Assembly (NCBI RefSeq): GCF_006440675.2
Contig: NZ_CP083951.1
Span: 1,707,501-1,771,500, forward strand
Direction of reading: 5' to 3'
Length of the DNA: 64,000 bases
Origin: Mesorhizobium sp. B2-8-5
GTDB taxonomy: Bacteria > Pseudomonadota > Alphaproteobacteria > Rhizobiales > Rhizobiaceae
Positions 27,590 to 37,377 of the stretch are shown piece after piece. Below the pieces are notes generated by a model. It worked only from the letters and a program-made list of their open reading frames with translations. It made no database searches and was not told where the DNA came from. The position numbers and the translations under genes are program-made. Every line of letters starts with the position of its first letter. The first letter of the stretch is position 1.

Positions 27590-28993
27590 CTATGGAATCC
27601 GAACCAGAACACCGGGGTTCATCGTAGCCTGCGGATCGAATGCGCGCTTGAGCCGCGCCATGAGGCTACGCTCGGTGGAGCCGCGGTTACGGTCGGCCAT
27701 GGCGATCTTGGCGCGGCCGAGCCCATGCTCGGCGGCAAAGCTGCCGCCCATGTCGGTGGCTAAGGCAGCCAGCGCCTCGGCGAATGCCCCAGCCTTGCCG
27801 TCGAAATCGGCGCGGCCTTCCGGCGGCGACAGATTGTAGTGGATGTTGCCGTCGCCGAGATGGCCGAACGGGTTGATCCGCACGCCGGGAAGAATGTCGT
27901 GGCATAGTTTCGCGCCGGCCTCGATGAAGCGCGCGATCGCGCCCGGCGGCACGGAGATGTCGTGCTTGAGCTGCTCGCCCTCCAGCCGCTGGCCCTCCGG
28001 CTGCTCCTCGCGCAGCCGCCAGAACTGCGCCCGTTGCGCGCCCGAATTGGCCAGCGCGCCATCCACGACCAGGCCTTGCTCCATGCCCCATTCCAGCGCC
28101 GAAGCCAGGATCTCGTCGAGAGGGACGCGCGTCGAGCCCGACGCCACTTCGACGAGCAGATAGACGTCGCCCCTCGTCTCCAGCTGATAGGCAAGATCCG
28201 GCAGATGCTTGAGCGCGAGCGTCAGGCCGACATCCGAAAAGAACTCGAGGCCGGCCAGGAATTCTCCGGCCTCGCCGCGCAGGAAGGCGCCGAAGGACAC
28301 GGCGGCGGCGAAGTCGGACATCACCAAGAGCGCGCTCGCCTGCTGCTTTGGCGTGGGATAGAGCCGAAGCACGGCGCGCGTCACGATGCCGAGCGTGCCT
28401 TCCGAACCGCAGAACAGCTTGCGCAGCTGATAGCCGGCATTGTCCTTCTGCACGGCGCGAAGACCGTCCCACACCGTGCCGTCCGGCATCACGACCTCGA
28501 GGCCGAGCACCAGATCCTGCATCATGCCGAAGCGAAACGCCTGGCTGCCGCCGGCATTGGTGCCGATCAGGCCGCCGATCCTGGCGCTGCCTTCGGCCCC
28601 GAGATGCATCGGAAACATCAGGCCATGCGGTTCCAGCGCCTCATGCAGCGCGGCAAGCACGACGCCCGCGTCGACGATGATCGATCCGCTCTCCGGCTCC
28701 GGTTCGCCGATCGCCGTCATGCGTGAGAGCGAGACGATCGCCGCGTTCGCCCGATCGGCGACGGCGCCGCCGCACAGGCCGGTGTTCCCGCCTTGCGGGA
28801 TCACCGCCACGCCTGCCTCCCTGCATATGTTTACGACTGCCGCCACCTCCGCGGCGCTGGCAGGCCTGGCAATCCCAAGAGGCGCTACGCCATAGCGGTT
28901 GAGCCAATCGCGGTGGTAGGGCTCGGCATCACCACCGGAAAGCCAGCCTTTCGGCCCGAGGATTGCCTGCAATGCGATAACGAGATCAGCCAT
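27590..28993 (-). CDS. FAD-binding oxidoreductase, GlcD/D-2-hydroxyacid dehydrogenase type
   Basis: The 467-aa protein has the PCMH-type FAD domain: VIPQGGNTGLCGGAV (about 67-81) and GSARIGGLIGTNAGGSQAFRFG. The FAD-oxidase C domain includes HLGDGNIHYNL and the closing AEHGLGRAK and FDPQATMNPGVL. Such enzymes oxidise D-2-hydroxy acids such as D-lactate, glycolate or 2-hydroxyglutarate. The ATG at 28993 begins ADLVIALQ. Further open frame upstream overlaps nothing conserved. It lies 52 bp after the amino-acid transporter ATPase gene on the same strand and may be its last co-transcribed gene. Confidence 0.88.
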   Translation of the reverse strand: MADLVIALQAILGPKGWLSGGDAEPYHRDWLNRYGVAPLGIARPASAAEVAAVVNICREAGVAVIPQGGNTGLCGGAVADRANAAIVSLSRMTAIGEPEPESGSIIVDAGVVLAALHEALEPHGLMFPMHLGAEGSARIGGLIGTNAGGSQAFRFGMMQDLVLGLEVVMPDGTVWDGLRAVQKDNAGYQLRKLFCGSEGTLGIVTRAVLRLYPTPKQQASALLVMSDFAAAVSFGAFLRGEAGEFLAGLEFFSDVGLTLALKHLPDLAYQLETRGDVYLLVEVASGSTRVPLDEILASALEWGMEQGLVVDGALANSGAQRAQFWRLREEQPEGQRLEGEQLKHDISVPPGAIARFIEAGAKLCHDILPGVRINPFGHLGDGNIHYNLSPPEGRADFDGKAGAFAEALAALATDMGGSFAAEHGLGRAKIAMADRNRGSTERSLMARLKRAFDPQATMNPGVLVRIP

Positions 28994-29045
28994 CTGGGTA
29001 CCTGAGATGTGGATGAGCCGCGTATAGACAGTAAGGCCGTACGGC

Positions 29046-29801
<756 letters not shown>

Positions 29802-29814
29802 GTCTACCGCCTCC

Positions 29815-30894
29815 TCACCGTTCGCCGACCGACATGCGGCGCTCGAGGAAAGCGCCGTAGCGGGACAGGCTGAAGACGAAGACGAAGTAGATGAAGGCGA
29901 TGAAGGCGTAGACCTCGACATAGGCGAAGCGCCATTCGCCGGTGCCGTAGGCGGCGTTGCCGGAGGCCAGGATCTCGAAGAAGCCGACGATGACCACCAG
30001 TGAGGTTTCCTTGAACGAGATCACGAACTGGTTGATCGTCGCCGGCAGCGCGTTGCGCATCGCCTGCGGCAGAAGGATGCGGCCGATGCGCTGCCAGTAG
30101 CTCATGCCGAGAGCCATGGCGGCTTCTTCCTGTCCCGCCGGCACCCCTTGCATGCCGCCCCGCACGATCTCGGCCTGGTAGGCCGAGAAGAACAGGGCGG
30201 AGCCGAGGATGACCCGATAGAGCTTGTCGCCCACCAGCCATTGCGGCAGCGCGAAGGGCAGGACGATGGCGAAGGTGAACAGGATCGAGATCAACGGCAG
30301 CGATCGAACCCCGTCGATGATGAGGGCGGTGGTCCGCGATATCCAGGGAAGCTCCGAGCGCCGCAGCAGAGCCAGGCAGATCGCCAGCGGGAAGCCGATC
30401 AGGCAGGTGGTGACGAAGATGAAGAGGGTCAGCGCCAGGCCGCCCCAGGCTTCCTCGCCGACATAAGGCAGTCCAAGCACGCCGCCCTTCATCAGCACAT
30501 AATAGAGGGCCGTGCCTGCTCCCCAGACGAACGCGATGCGGCGGCCCGTCCAGAAGGCCGGGATGCAGCTCAGCACCGTCATCACCACGACGGCCACACA
30601 GGCAAGTGCGGAGCGCCATTGCTCCTCGAAGGGATAGAGGCCGAAGAGGATGATGCGCCACCTTGCCGCGATGACCGACCAGCAGGCGCCGGCCGCCGCC
30701 TGGCAGGCCTCGGGTCCGCCGCTCGTTGTGAATACAGCCGAGAAGACTGCCCAGTCGAGCAGCTTCCAGACGACGAACGCCATGATCGCCAGCGAGATCA
30801 GCGATAGCAGCGCCTGAAGCGGCGTCGCGAAGAAGCGGCGCTTCAGGTCTTCGACCTTTCCCGGGGCAGGGGGAGCGACAACGACCATCTCCAT
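29815..30894 (-). CDS. aapM: general amino-acid ABC transporter permease
   Basis: The 359-aa protein has about eight hydrophobic segments and the permease coupling motif [24 protein letters not shown] at about residues 240-263. The unusually long N-terminal half (cysteine-containing periplasmic loop [14 protein letters not shown]) is characteristic of AapM/BztC rather than of simple GlnP permeases. It forms the inner-membrane pore with AapQ. Three bases separate it from aapQ. Amino acids taken up by such systems in rhizobia include glutamate, aspartate and many others. Confidence 0.92.
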   Translation of the reverse strand: MEMVVVAPPAPGKVEDLKRRFFATPLQALLSLISLAIMAFVVWKLLDWAVFSAVFTTSGGPEACQAAAGACWSVIAARWRIILFGLYPFEEQWRSALACVAVVVMTVLSCIPAFWTGRRIAFVWGAGTALYYVLMKGGVLGLPYVGEEAWGGLALTLFIFVTTCLIGFPLAICLALLRRSELPWISRTTALIIDGVRSLPLISILFTFAIVLPFALPQWLVGDKLYRVILGSALFFSAYQAEIVRGGMQGVPAGQEEAAMALGMSYWQRIGRILLPQAMRNALPATINQFVISFKETSLVVIVGFFEILASGNAAYGTGEWRFAYVEVYAFIAFIYFVFVFSLSRYGAFLERRMSVGER

Positions 30895-30897
30895 CTC

Positions 30898-32061
30898 TCA
30901 CGCCCTCAGTTGATTGCCCTTCAGGGCAATGGCTTTGTTGATGTGGTTGAAGATGGCGGCAAGGCTGAGGTTGATGGCGAGGAAACCCGCCATCAGGATG
31001 CCGATGGTTTCCAGCGTCTGGCCGGAATGGTTGATGGTCAGCGCCACGATCATGAAGAAATCGGTGAAGCCGACGGCGATGCCCATGGTCGTCGCCTTCA
31101 TCAGCCAGACATACTGGTTGGCGAGGATCGGCAGCATGGCGCGCAGCGCCAGCGGCAACCGCACAAGCGTGAACACGCGCCACGGGCTCAAGCCCAGCGA
31201 AAGCGCCGCTTCCATCTGGCCTTTGCCCACCGCCTTGAAGCCGCCGCGCACGATCTCGGCGATGTAGGAACCACCATAGATGGCGATGGCGATCGCCAGC
31301 GCGGAAAACTCCGGCGGAATGCGCAGGCCTCCCTTGAGATTCAGGCCTTGCAAGGCGGGGAAGTCGAGAAGTGGCAGGTCCGGCAAGCGACCGAGCGCCA
31401 GGATCACGGCGGCGGTGGCCAACGCCGTCGCCGCCGCGGCCAGTTGAATGCCGAGCCGCTCGCCGAATGGTCGGCCAAGGCGCGACGTTCTGCCCAGCCA
31501 GACGGGCAGCGCGATTGCCGCGATCACGGCAAGTATCGCCGCCGCAAACGCGATGGCCCCGACATTGGGGATCGGCAAGTAGAGGCCGCGGCTGGTCAGC
31601 AGCATGCCGAATGCCTCATGCGCAGCGCGCGGCGTCGGCAGGTGCGTGATGACGGCGTACCAGAAGAAGACCTGGAGGATCAGCGGGATGTTGCGGAAAA
31701 TATCGACATAGGTGCGGCCGAGCAGCCGCGCCAATTCGTTCGAGGACGTTCGTGCCAGGCCGACGATCGTTCCGACCAGCGTCGCCAGCATCAGCCCGAC
31801 GGTGCCGAGGAACAGCGTGTTGATGATGCCGATGAGGAAGAACCACCAATAGGGATCGTTGGCCGTGGCGGGCAGCAGCGAGAAGTTCACGTCCCAGCCG
31901 GTCGACTTGTAGAGGAAGTCGAAGCCGGAGGTGATCCCTTGCTCGGCAAGGTTGCGCCGGGCGATGACCACGCCGGCGAGCACAAGCGCCGCAAGCGCGC
32001 CGACATAGAGAACCTGCAACAGCGTGTTGCGGACCTTCTGATTTCTCAGCAGGCTGACCAT
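30898..32061 (-). CDS. aapQ: general amino-acid ABC transporter permease
   Basis: The 387-aa protein has multiple membrane segments and the EAA-type loop IAEIVRGGFKAVGKGQMEAALSLGLSPW at about residues 267-294. The FDFLYKSTGWDVNFSL segment in the first periplasmic loop and the insertion before the core mark it as AapQ/BztB. It pairs with AapM. The gene follows the binding-protein gene after a 102-bp spacer that contains a hairpin. Confidence 0.92.
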   Translation of the reverse strand: MVSLLRNQKVRNTLLQVLYVGALAALVLAGVVIARRNLAEQGITSGFDFLYKSTGWDVNFSLLPATANDPYWWFFLIGIINTLFLGTVGLMLATLVGTIVGLARTSSNELARLLGRTYVDIFRNIPLILQVFFWYAVITHLPTPRAAHEAFGMLLTSRGLYLPIPNVGAIAFAAAILAVIAAIALPVWLGRTSRLGRPFGERLGIQLAAAATALATAAVILALGRLPDLPLLDFPALQGLNLKGGLRIPPEFSALAIAIAIYGGSYIAEIVRGGFKAVGKGQMEAALSLGLSPWRVFTLVRLPLALRAMLPILANQYVWLMKATTMGIAVGFTDFFMIVALTINHSGQTLETIGILMAGFLAINLSLAAIFNHINKAIALKGNQLRA

Positions 32062-32087
32062 CGACCTAGCTTTCTCGAATTGCTGTC

Positions 32088-32117
32088 GGCTCCGCCCGGC
32101 GCAAGCCAGGCGGAGCC
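32088..32117 (-). promoter_or_regulatory. hairpin between binding-protein and permease genes
   Basis: GGCTCCGCC (32088-32096) and GGCGGAGCC (32109-32117) pair perfectly over 9 bp with a 12-nt loop, downstream of aapJ and before aapQ in the direction of transcription. No T-tract follows. Such intercistronic hairpins often protect the binding-protein message and keep permease expression lower; that role here is inference. Confidence 0.6.
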
Positions 32118-32140
32118 CAGAGCAGGATAACTTCAGACGC

Positions 32141-32180
32141 GGATCAGTCGATCACCAAGGGGATCAATCGATCACCAGCG
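32141..32180 (-). repeat. 20-bp tandem duplication of the aapJ 3' end
   Basis: Two adjacent 20-bp units (32141-32160 and 32161-32180) match at 17 of 20 positions. The right unit encodes the last residues LVID and stop of AapJ; the left unit repeats Leu-Val-Ile-Asp-stop just after the real stop codon. It looks like an old slippage duplication with no effect on the protein. Confidence 0.7.
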
Positions 32181-33198
32181 GGAACAGGACGCCGCCATTG
32201 TTCCACAGGTTGGTCAGCTCGCGATCCATCTTGTAGGGCGAATCCTTGCCGAGATCGCGATCGAAGATCTCGCCGTAATTGCCGACCTTCTTGATGACGT
32301 TGTAGGCCCAGTCGTCGGAAAGCCCGAGACCCTTGCCCATGCCCGGCGTGACGCCGAGGAATTTGGCCACCTGCGGCGAGGTCGGCTTGGCCTTGATCTC
32401 GTCGACATTCTTGGAGGTGATGCCTTCCTGCTCGGCGAAGATCAGGGTGCTCAGCGTCCAGTTGGCGATGTCCACCCAGTTGTCATCGCCTTGGCGCATG
32501 ATCATCACTTCGGGCTCGACCGCGAGCACGTCGGGCAGGATCACATGATCCTCGACCTTGCTCTTGGCGATGCGGGCGATGGCCAGCGTCGGACCCCACT
32601 GCGCATAGAGATCGCAGCGGCCGGAGAAATAGGCTTGTTCCAGCTCTTCGGTCTTTTCGATCAGCACCGGCTCGAGCTTGATGCCGAGCTTCTGGGCGTA
32701 GGCGGCGACCTGCTGCTCCTGCGAGGTGCCGGCGGGGATGCAGATCGTGCCGCCATTGGCGTCCTTGAGCGACTTCAGGTTCAGCTCCTTATGCGCCATC
32801 ACCTTGGTGGTTCCGAGGTAATAGGACATGGAGAATTGCAGGCCGAGCTCGGTGTCGCGGCTGAGCGTGCCGCCCGAAGCCTTGATGATGATGTCGACAT
32901 CGCCCGACTGGAGCGACGGCCACCGCTGCGCCCAGCTGATCGGAACGATCTTCAGCTTCGCCGGATCGCCGAACACGGCCGTGGCCACCGCCTTGCAGAG
33001 GTCGATGTCCATGCCCTTCCAGTTGCCCTTGTCGTCCACCTCGGCAAAGCCGAGATATGAGCCGTCATGGCCGGTGCAGTTGAGCACGCCGCGCGCCTTG
33101 ACGGTTTCGAGCGTCTTGCCGCCGGCGGCTTCAGCGGGTGCGGCCAGATGAACGAGGCCCAGGGCCATGGCGGCGGCCCCCCATTTGATCATTTTCAT
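32164..33198 (-). CDS. aapJ: general amino-acid ABC transporter binding protein
   Basis: The 344-aa periplasmic protein has a signal peptide (MKMIKWGAAAMALGLVHLAAPAEA, cleavage near residue 25). The family-3 solute-binding core follows: VLNCTGHDGSYLGFAEVDDKGNWKGMDIDLCKAVATAVFG. WAQRWPSLQSGDVDI and the late GNYGEIFDRDLG and LTNLWNNGGVLF are typical AapJ/BztA strings. The ATG at 33198 has GTGGAGA eight bases upstream; the reading from the GTG at 33213 would place that Shine-Dalgarno inside the gene. It is the first gene of the aap operon. Confidence 0.93.
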   Translation of the reverse strand: MKMIKWGAAAMALGLVHLAAPAEAAGGKTLETVKARGVLNCTGHDGSYLGFAEVDDKGNWKGMDIDLCKAVATAVFGDPAKLKIVPISWAQRWPSLQSGDVDIIIKASGGTLSRDTELGLQFSMSYYLGTTKVMAHKELNLKSLKDANGGTICIPAGTSQEQQVAAYAQKLGIKLEPVLIEKTEELEQAYFSGRCDLYAQWGPTLAIARIAKSKVEDHVILPDVLAVEPEVMIMRQGDDNWVDIANWTLSTLIFAEQEGITSKNVDEIKAKPTSPQVAKFLGVTPGMGKGLGLSDDWAYNVIKKVGNYGEIFDRDLGKDSPYKMDRELTNLWNNGGVLFPLVID

Positions 33199-33286
33199 TT
33201 TGATTGTCTCCACTGTTGAGGTTGTTCCGTTTCTTGTTGTTGGAGCCCGTAGGATGCCTTTCGGAGCTCGGTCTCTAAGCCGCTTG

Positions 33287-34234
33287 TCAGTCGGAAAGCG
33301 GGGTCGGTTTCGGCAAGGAGATCTTGAGGTCGCTGCGCCAATCTTCCTGGCCCAGCCATCGATGGAGCGCTGCCACCGCCTTCACGCGCAAATGCCCGCG
33401 CGGAACGACGAGGTAGAAGCCGGGGACTTCTTCCGGCTTCATATCGGCGATGGCGTCGCGGCCGATCGGCGCGACCAGCGCGCCGGAGCGAAAATCCTCC
33501 TCGGCGTCGATGACGGAGACGAGGCCGACGCCGATGCCTTGCAAGGTCGCCCGGCGCATCGTCGCCGCGTCGTCGAAGCTGATGCTGCGGTCTCCGTCGG
33601 TCAGCTCCACGCCGAGGTGCCGCAATATGTCCGGCCACAGGCGCTTCGACTTGACCGTGTCGAGCAGCGTGAAACGCGTCAGGTCATGCGCCGACTTGAT
33701 CTTCTCGCCGATCGCCGGCGTGCAGCAGATGATCTTGGGGTCAGGCACCAGCAGCGTGACCTCGTAGTCGGGCCAGTTGCCGTAGCCCCACTGTACCGTC
33801 ATATCGATATCGTCGCGGCCGAAGTCGGGCAGGTCGACCATCGTGGTCAGGCGCAGGTCCGCTCCCGGCAGCATCTCGCGGAACAGCGAAAGCCTTGGCA
33901 GCAGGTAATGCGTCGCGAAATACGGGCTCGCATTGAGGTTGATGCGGTCGCGGTAGTTCGACTTGGTGACGCGGCGCACGCCTTCGGAGAACTCGTCGAA
34001 GCCCGCCTTGACGTAGTGCGAGAGCAGGATCGCCGACTCGGTCAATTCGATGGACCGGCCCCTGCGCTCGAACAGCGTCACCTGAAGCGTGTCTTCCAGG
34101 AGCTTGATCTGCTGCCCGACCGCCTGCGGCGTGACCAGGAGCTCGTCGGCCGCCTGCCGGAAGCTCTTGTGCTGCGCGACGGCGTGGAAGACGCGAAGCG
34201 CATTCAGCGAAGGAAGGCGAAGCTTGCCGGTCAT
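33287..34234 (-). CDS. LysR-family transcriptional regulator, GcvA-like
   Basis: The 315-aa protein starts with a winged helix-turn-helix: LPSLNALRVFHAVAQHKSFRQAADELLVTPQAVGQQIKLLE (about 6-46), the standard GcvA-type head. A type-2 periplasmic-binding-like effector domain follows (LNLNASPYFATHYLLPRL). The ATG at 34234 has AAGGAGG nine bases upstream. It lies 88 bp before aapJ on the same strand. Together with the two SDR genes just upstream, it may control the amino-acid transporter; no operator can be assigned with confidence. Confidence 0.88.
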   Translation of the reverse strand: MTGKLRLPSLNALRVFHAVAQHKSFRQAADELLVTPQAVGQQIKLLEDTLQVTLFERRGRSIELTESAILLSHYVKAGFDEFSEGVRRVTKSNYRDRINLNASPYFATHYLLPRLSLFREMLPGADLRLTTMVDLPDFGRDDIDMTVQWGYGNWPDYEVTLLVPDPKIICCTPAIGEKIKSAHDLTRFTLLDTVKSKRLWPDILRHLGVELTDGDRSISFDDAATMRRATLQGIGVGLVSVIDAEEDFRSGALVAPIGRDAIADMKPEEVPGFYLVVPRGHLRVKAVAALHRWLGQEDWRSDLKISLPKPTPLSD

Positions 34235-34312
34235 GGTAATTCCGCCTCCTTTCGTTCGAGCTCTGTCAATCATGCACTGCCATATGTCCGGCGACGCCAG
34301 GCCGCTGGGACG

Positions 34313-35062
34313 CTATGCGTAGATGTAACCGCCTGAAACAATTACGTTTTCTCCGGTCATGTAGGTGTTCTTCGGGCCGCCGGTCATCAGTACCCATTCG
34401 GCGATCTCGGTGGGCTCGGCGCCACGGCCGAGCGGACTTGCCTTGGCCAGTTCCTCGAGGAAGCCGAGTGCCTTGGCCTTCTCGGTGGCCATGCCGGCCG
34501 GCGCCACGGAGTTCACCAGGATGCCGTCCTTGGCGGCATAGTGCGCGAAGGACCGCGTCAGGCTGACGACGGCTGCCTTCGTTGCAGCATAGTGGGCGTT
34601 CTGCGGATGCGCCTTGAAGGCGTCGACCGAGGTCAGGTTCACGATCCGCCCGCGCACATGATCCTTCGGCTCTTGCGCCTGCATATGGCGGACTGCCGCC
34701 ACCATCATATGGTAGGTGCCCTTGATGTTGATGCCGTTTGAGGCGTCCCACTCGGCGTCGGTGATCTCGAGCAGCGGCCGACGCGGATAGATGGCGGCGC
34801 AGTTGATCAGCGTGTCGACGCGCCCGAGCTTGGCCACGATGGCGTCGAAGGCGGCGTGGCATTGCGGACCGACCTGGATGTCGCCAGTCGCGGCCGCGGT
34901 CGGCAGGCCCTTAGCCTTCGCCGGTTCGAGCGCGCCCTCCGCAGCCTGCTGGTTGATGTCGATGATGCCGATCTTTGCCGCCCCGGCCTCGACAGCCATC
35001 TTGGCCAGGAGCGCGCCGAGGCCGGCGCCGCCACCAACGATCAGAACGGAAAGATCCTTCAT
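34313..35062 (-). CDS. SDR-family oxidoreductase
   Basis: The 249-aa classical SDR has the glycine-rich loop [17 protein letters not shown] (about 5-21), NCAAIYPR in place of the usual NNAG, and the catalytic Ser (NLTSVDAF) and YAATK (Tyr-x-x-x-Lys). It uses NAD(P) to interconvert a hydroxyl and a keto group; substrate unknown. VGGGAG in place of TGxxxGxG is a mild departure, since the third glycine is retained. The ATG at 35062 abuts the neighbouring SDR stop by 11 bp, so the pair is one unit. Confidence 0.85.
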   Translation of the reverse strand: MKDLSVLIVGGGAGLGALLAKMAVEAGAAKIGIIDINQQAAEGALEPAKAKGLPTAAATGDIQVGPQCHAAFDAIVAKLGRVDTLINCAAIYPRRPLLEITDAEWDASNGINIKGTYHMMVAAVRHMQAQEPKDHVRGRIVNLTSVDAFKAHPQNAHYAATKAAVVSLTRSFAHYAAKDGILVNSVAPAGMATEKAKALGFLEELAKASPLGRGAEPTEIAEWVLMTGGPKNTYMTGENVIVSGGYIYA

Positions 35063-35073
35063 TGCAGTTTTCC

Positions 35074-35784
35074 CTACTTGGTGCCGCTGGGCGAGGTCGG
35101 CCAGGTCGGCATGATGTCGAAACGGGTGACGTCGGCCCATGCCGGCAGCGCGAGCACCGCGACGACCATCCGGGCCACGTCGTCGGGCTGCACCACCTTG
35201 CTGGCGTACATGGCGGCGCGCGCCTTGGCGTCGAGGATGTCCTGGTAGAGCTGCGTCTCGACACGGCCGGCGACGATCTCGGTGACGCGCACGCCGGACG
35301 GGGAGAGGTCGGCGCGCAGCGCGGCGGCAAAGCCGGAGATCGCAGCCTTGGTGGCCGCATAGACGGCAATGTTGGAGAATGCGGCGTGGCCCGCGACGGA
35401 GCCGGTGAACAATATGTGCCCCGACTGCCGCTCCCGCATCTGCGGCACGACGAGGCGGGTGAGCAGGATCGCCGCGCTGAGGTTCACCTCCAGCGTGGTG
35501 TCGATGTCGGCGATCTTCATGTCGGCGAAATTGCCGAGCGGCGGCATGATGCCGGCATTGTTGATCAGCACATCGATGGTGAGATCCGCCAGCACCGCTT
35601 CCAGCGCCTCACGATCGGTGACGTCGACGGCGATGGGCACGATGCCCGGGCGCTCGGCCTGCAGGTCTTTCAGCGCCGCCTGGCTGCGGCCGGCCGCATA
35701 GACGTCGTAGCCGGCGTCGCTCAGCGCGATCGCCATCGCCCGTCCCATGCCGCTCGTCGCTCCGGTGATGAAGGCTGTCGTCAC
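35074..35784 (-). CDS. SDR-family oxidoreductase
   Basis: The 236-aa classical SDR shows [17 protein letters not shown] (5-21), NNAGIMPP, the catalytic Ser in FTGSVAGHA and [11 protein letters not shown] (Tyr-x-x-x-Lys). The [12 protein letters not shown] start and [12 protein letters not shown] resemble YdfG-type 3-hydroxy-acid dehydrogenases, but this is a weak assignment. It starts with GTG at 35784 behind a duplicated ribosome-binding segment and is the first gene of the SDR pair. Confidence 0.86.
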   Translation of the reverse strand: MTTAFITGATSGMGRAMAIALSDAGYDVYAAGRSQAALKDLQAERPGIVPIAVDVTDREALEAVLADLTIDVLINNAGIMPPLGNFADMKIADIDTTLEVNLSAAILLTRLVVPQMRERQSGHILFTGSVAGHAAFSNIAVYAATKAAISGFAAALRADLSPSGVRVTEIVAGRVETQLYQDILDAKARAAMYASKVVQPDDVARMVVAVLALPAWADVTRFDIMPTWPTSPSGTK

Positions 35785-35787
35785 TTG

Positions 35788-35817
35788 GGCTTCCCCATTT
35801 GCGGCTTCCCCATTTGC
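35788..35817 (-). repeat. tandem 15-bp duplication containing the ribosome-binding site
   Basis: GGCTTCCCCATTTGC occurs twice back to back (35788-35802 and 35803-35817). On the minus strand each unit reads GCAAATGGGGAAGCC, so the Shine-Dalgarno GGGGAAG of the SDR gene at 35784 is doubled. The two ATGs are in frame and give a 10-codon leader frame whose TGA stop overlaps the GTG start. Confidence 0.75.
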
Positions 35818-36079
35818 CTAGTTTTCAGTGTGCGGCGCGGGCCGACGCCGCGAAACCAAGAAAACCAGCAAAAAGGAAAGATAAACTTTCGAAAGCCTTG
35901 CTGCCGACCGGAATATTCCAACCTTCCGGTGCGGCGGAAAATGCAGACAGCCCAAGGAAAACAACGTTTTCAGCGCGCGGGAGCGGGCCATTGGCCGCAA
36001 ACCGAGAAAAAACACGGCTTTCGCGAACGACTGGCTTGGCGCGCGGCGGCGGGGGCGAACGACATCGAAGCCGGCCAAA

Positions 36080-36868
36080 CTATCCGGCTGTCGGCAAGGG
36101 CTTTCTCAGGTCGGTGAAAAGCGAGACGGCGGCGGCTTTCTGTTCTGCTTCGGTGGCCTCGATGCCCGAAGCTTTCGCCAGCGCGCGCACACGTCCCAGG
36201 CTGTTCTGCAGATGCTTGCGCATCGCCTGGCGGGCCTTGCTTGCGTCCTGGCTTTCGATGGCATCGACGATCGCCTTGTGCTCGCTGTGGATGCGCGCGT
36301 AGTAGCTGTCCTTGAGCGCGGGCTCGACCACGTAGCCGAGCTGGAATCGCGGCACGATCATCGGCCCGAGATAGCTCAAGAAGCCATGGATGAATTCATT
36401 GCGCGCAGACTTGGCGATCGCGAGGTGGAAATCATAGTCGTAGTGGATCTGGACGGCGGCGGGGTCCGCATGCCGCGCGTCGATCTCATCCATCATGGCG
36501 CGGATGTCGCTTGCCTCCTTGTCGGTCCGCCGTTCCGCGCAGAGCCCGGCGGATTCCACTTCGACGCTCAATCTGAGCTCAAGCAAGGCGATGGTCTCCG
36601 GTAATGTCCGCAGCGCCTCCTCCGGAATCGAGAAATTGCGCGGCGCGGGCGTGTCGCTGACGAACATGCCGCGTCCCTGTTGCGGCACAACCATGCCCTC
36701 TGAGCGCAGCCGCGCTACCGCCTCGCGCACGACGGTGCGACTGACGTCGTATTCGGCGCAAAGTTCCGCCTCCGTCGGCAGTTGGGCGCCGGGAAGCAGC
36801 GATCCGGAGCGGATCTTTTCGGACAGGCTCTCCGCCACGACGGTGGACAGCGGCTTGCGCTTCGTCAT
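36080..36868 (-). CDS. GntR-family regulator, FadR/FCD subfamily
   Basis: The 262-aa protein begins with a GntR winged helix: LSEKIRSGSLLPGAQLPTEAELCAEYDVSRTVVREAVARLRSEG (about 15-58). An FCD ligand-binding domain follows, with metal-type residues D-x-x-FH (YDFHLAIAKSARN) and HSEHKAIVDAIESQD. FCD regulators usually repress sugar-acid or organic-acid catabolic genes. The regulated set is probably the nearby reductase/aldolase genes (37-41 kb), where a TATGAT-N7-ATCATA palindrome occurs. Its own promoter overlaps a repeat element at 36880-36980. Confidence 0.88.
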   Translation of the reverse strand: MTKRKPLSTVVAESLSEKIRSGSLLPGAQLPTEAELCAEYDVSRTVVREAVARLRSEGMVVPQQGRGMFVSDTPAPRNFSIPEEALRTLPETIALLELRLSVEVESAGLCAERRTDKEASDIRAMMDEIDARHADPAAVQIHYDYDFHLAIAKSARNEFIHGFLSYLGPMIVPRFQLGYVVEPALKDSYYARIHSEHKAIVDAIESQDASKARQAMRKHLQNSLGRVRALAKASGIEATEAEQKAAAVSLFTDLRKPLPTAG

Positions 36869-36879
36869 CAGTCTCCCCT

Positions 36880-36980
36880 AGAGCAATTCCAGGAAAAGCG
36901 TGTAGCGGTTTTCCGTCCGGATTGCGTAGAAACAAAGAGATAGAGCGGTTCGGCGTTTCCGTGAAAAGCTGAAACGCTCG
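36880..36980. repeat. palindromic rhizobial intergenic repeat
   Basis: The segment contains GAGCAATTCC...GGAAAAGCG paired with CGGTTTTCC...GGATTGC, then a second imperfect hairpin (AGCGGTTCGGCGTTT with GAAACGCTC). From recall, near-identical elements are abundant between genes in Mesorhizobium and Rhizobium (RIME-like). It lies directly upstream of the GntR start. Confidence 0.75.
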
Positions 36981-37019
36981 ACCCAGATTCGGGGATGATG
37001 CCCGAACCGGCAGGACCAT

Positions 37020-37367
37020 TCAAACCGCCGCGGTGACGATCAGTTCGACCAGCATGCCGGGCTTGGCCATCCGGCCTTCGCCGGAGGATCGCGCCGGCGC
37101 ATGCTCCTTCGGCATCCAGGCGTCCCAGACCGTGTTGACCTCGTCGAAATCGCGCACGTCGTCCAGCCACATCTGGACGTGGAGGATGCGCGTCTTGTCC
37201 GTGCCTGCCTTGGCAAGCAGCGCGTCGATCTTGCCGAGCACCTCGCGCATCTGGTCGGCCGCCGATTGGCCGGGCCGAGCGACCTGGCCGGTGAGGTAGA
37301 GCGTCCCATTGTGGATGACGCCGTGATGGATGCGGGTGTCGAAGTCGAAGCGCTGAATGTCGCTCAC
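37020..37367 (-). CDS. RidA/YjgF-family protein
   Basis: The 115-aa protein matches the RidA family: GVIHNGTLYLTGQVA, the DALLAKAGTDKTRILHVQMWL helix-strand unit, and WDAWMP. The catalytic Arg in the family sits in R-A of the C-terminal part; here a candidate is in APARSSGEGRMA. RidA proteins hydrolyse reactive enamines/imines released by PLP enzymes. Start is GTG at 37367, consistent with family length; the frame upstream overlaps the next gene. It lies ten bases after the SDR gene and in the same operon. Confidence 0.88.
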   Translation of the reverse strand: MSDIQRFDFDTRIHHGVIHNGTLYLTGQVARPGQSAADQMREVLGKIDALLAKAGTDKTRILHVQMWLDDVRDFDEVNTVWDAWMPKEHAPARSSGEGRMAKPGMLVELIVTAAV

Positions 37368-37377
37368 TTGTTCTCTC

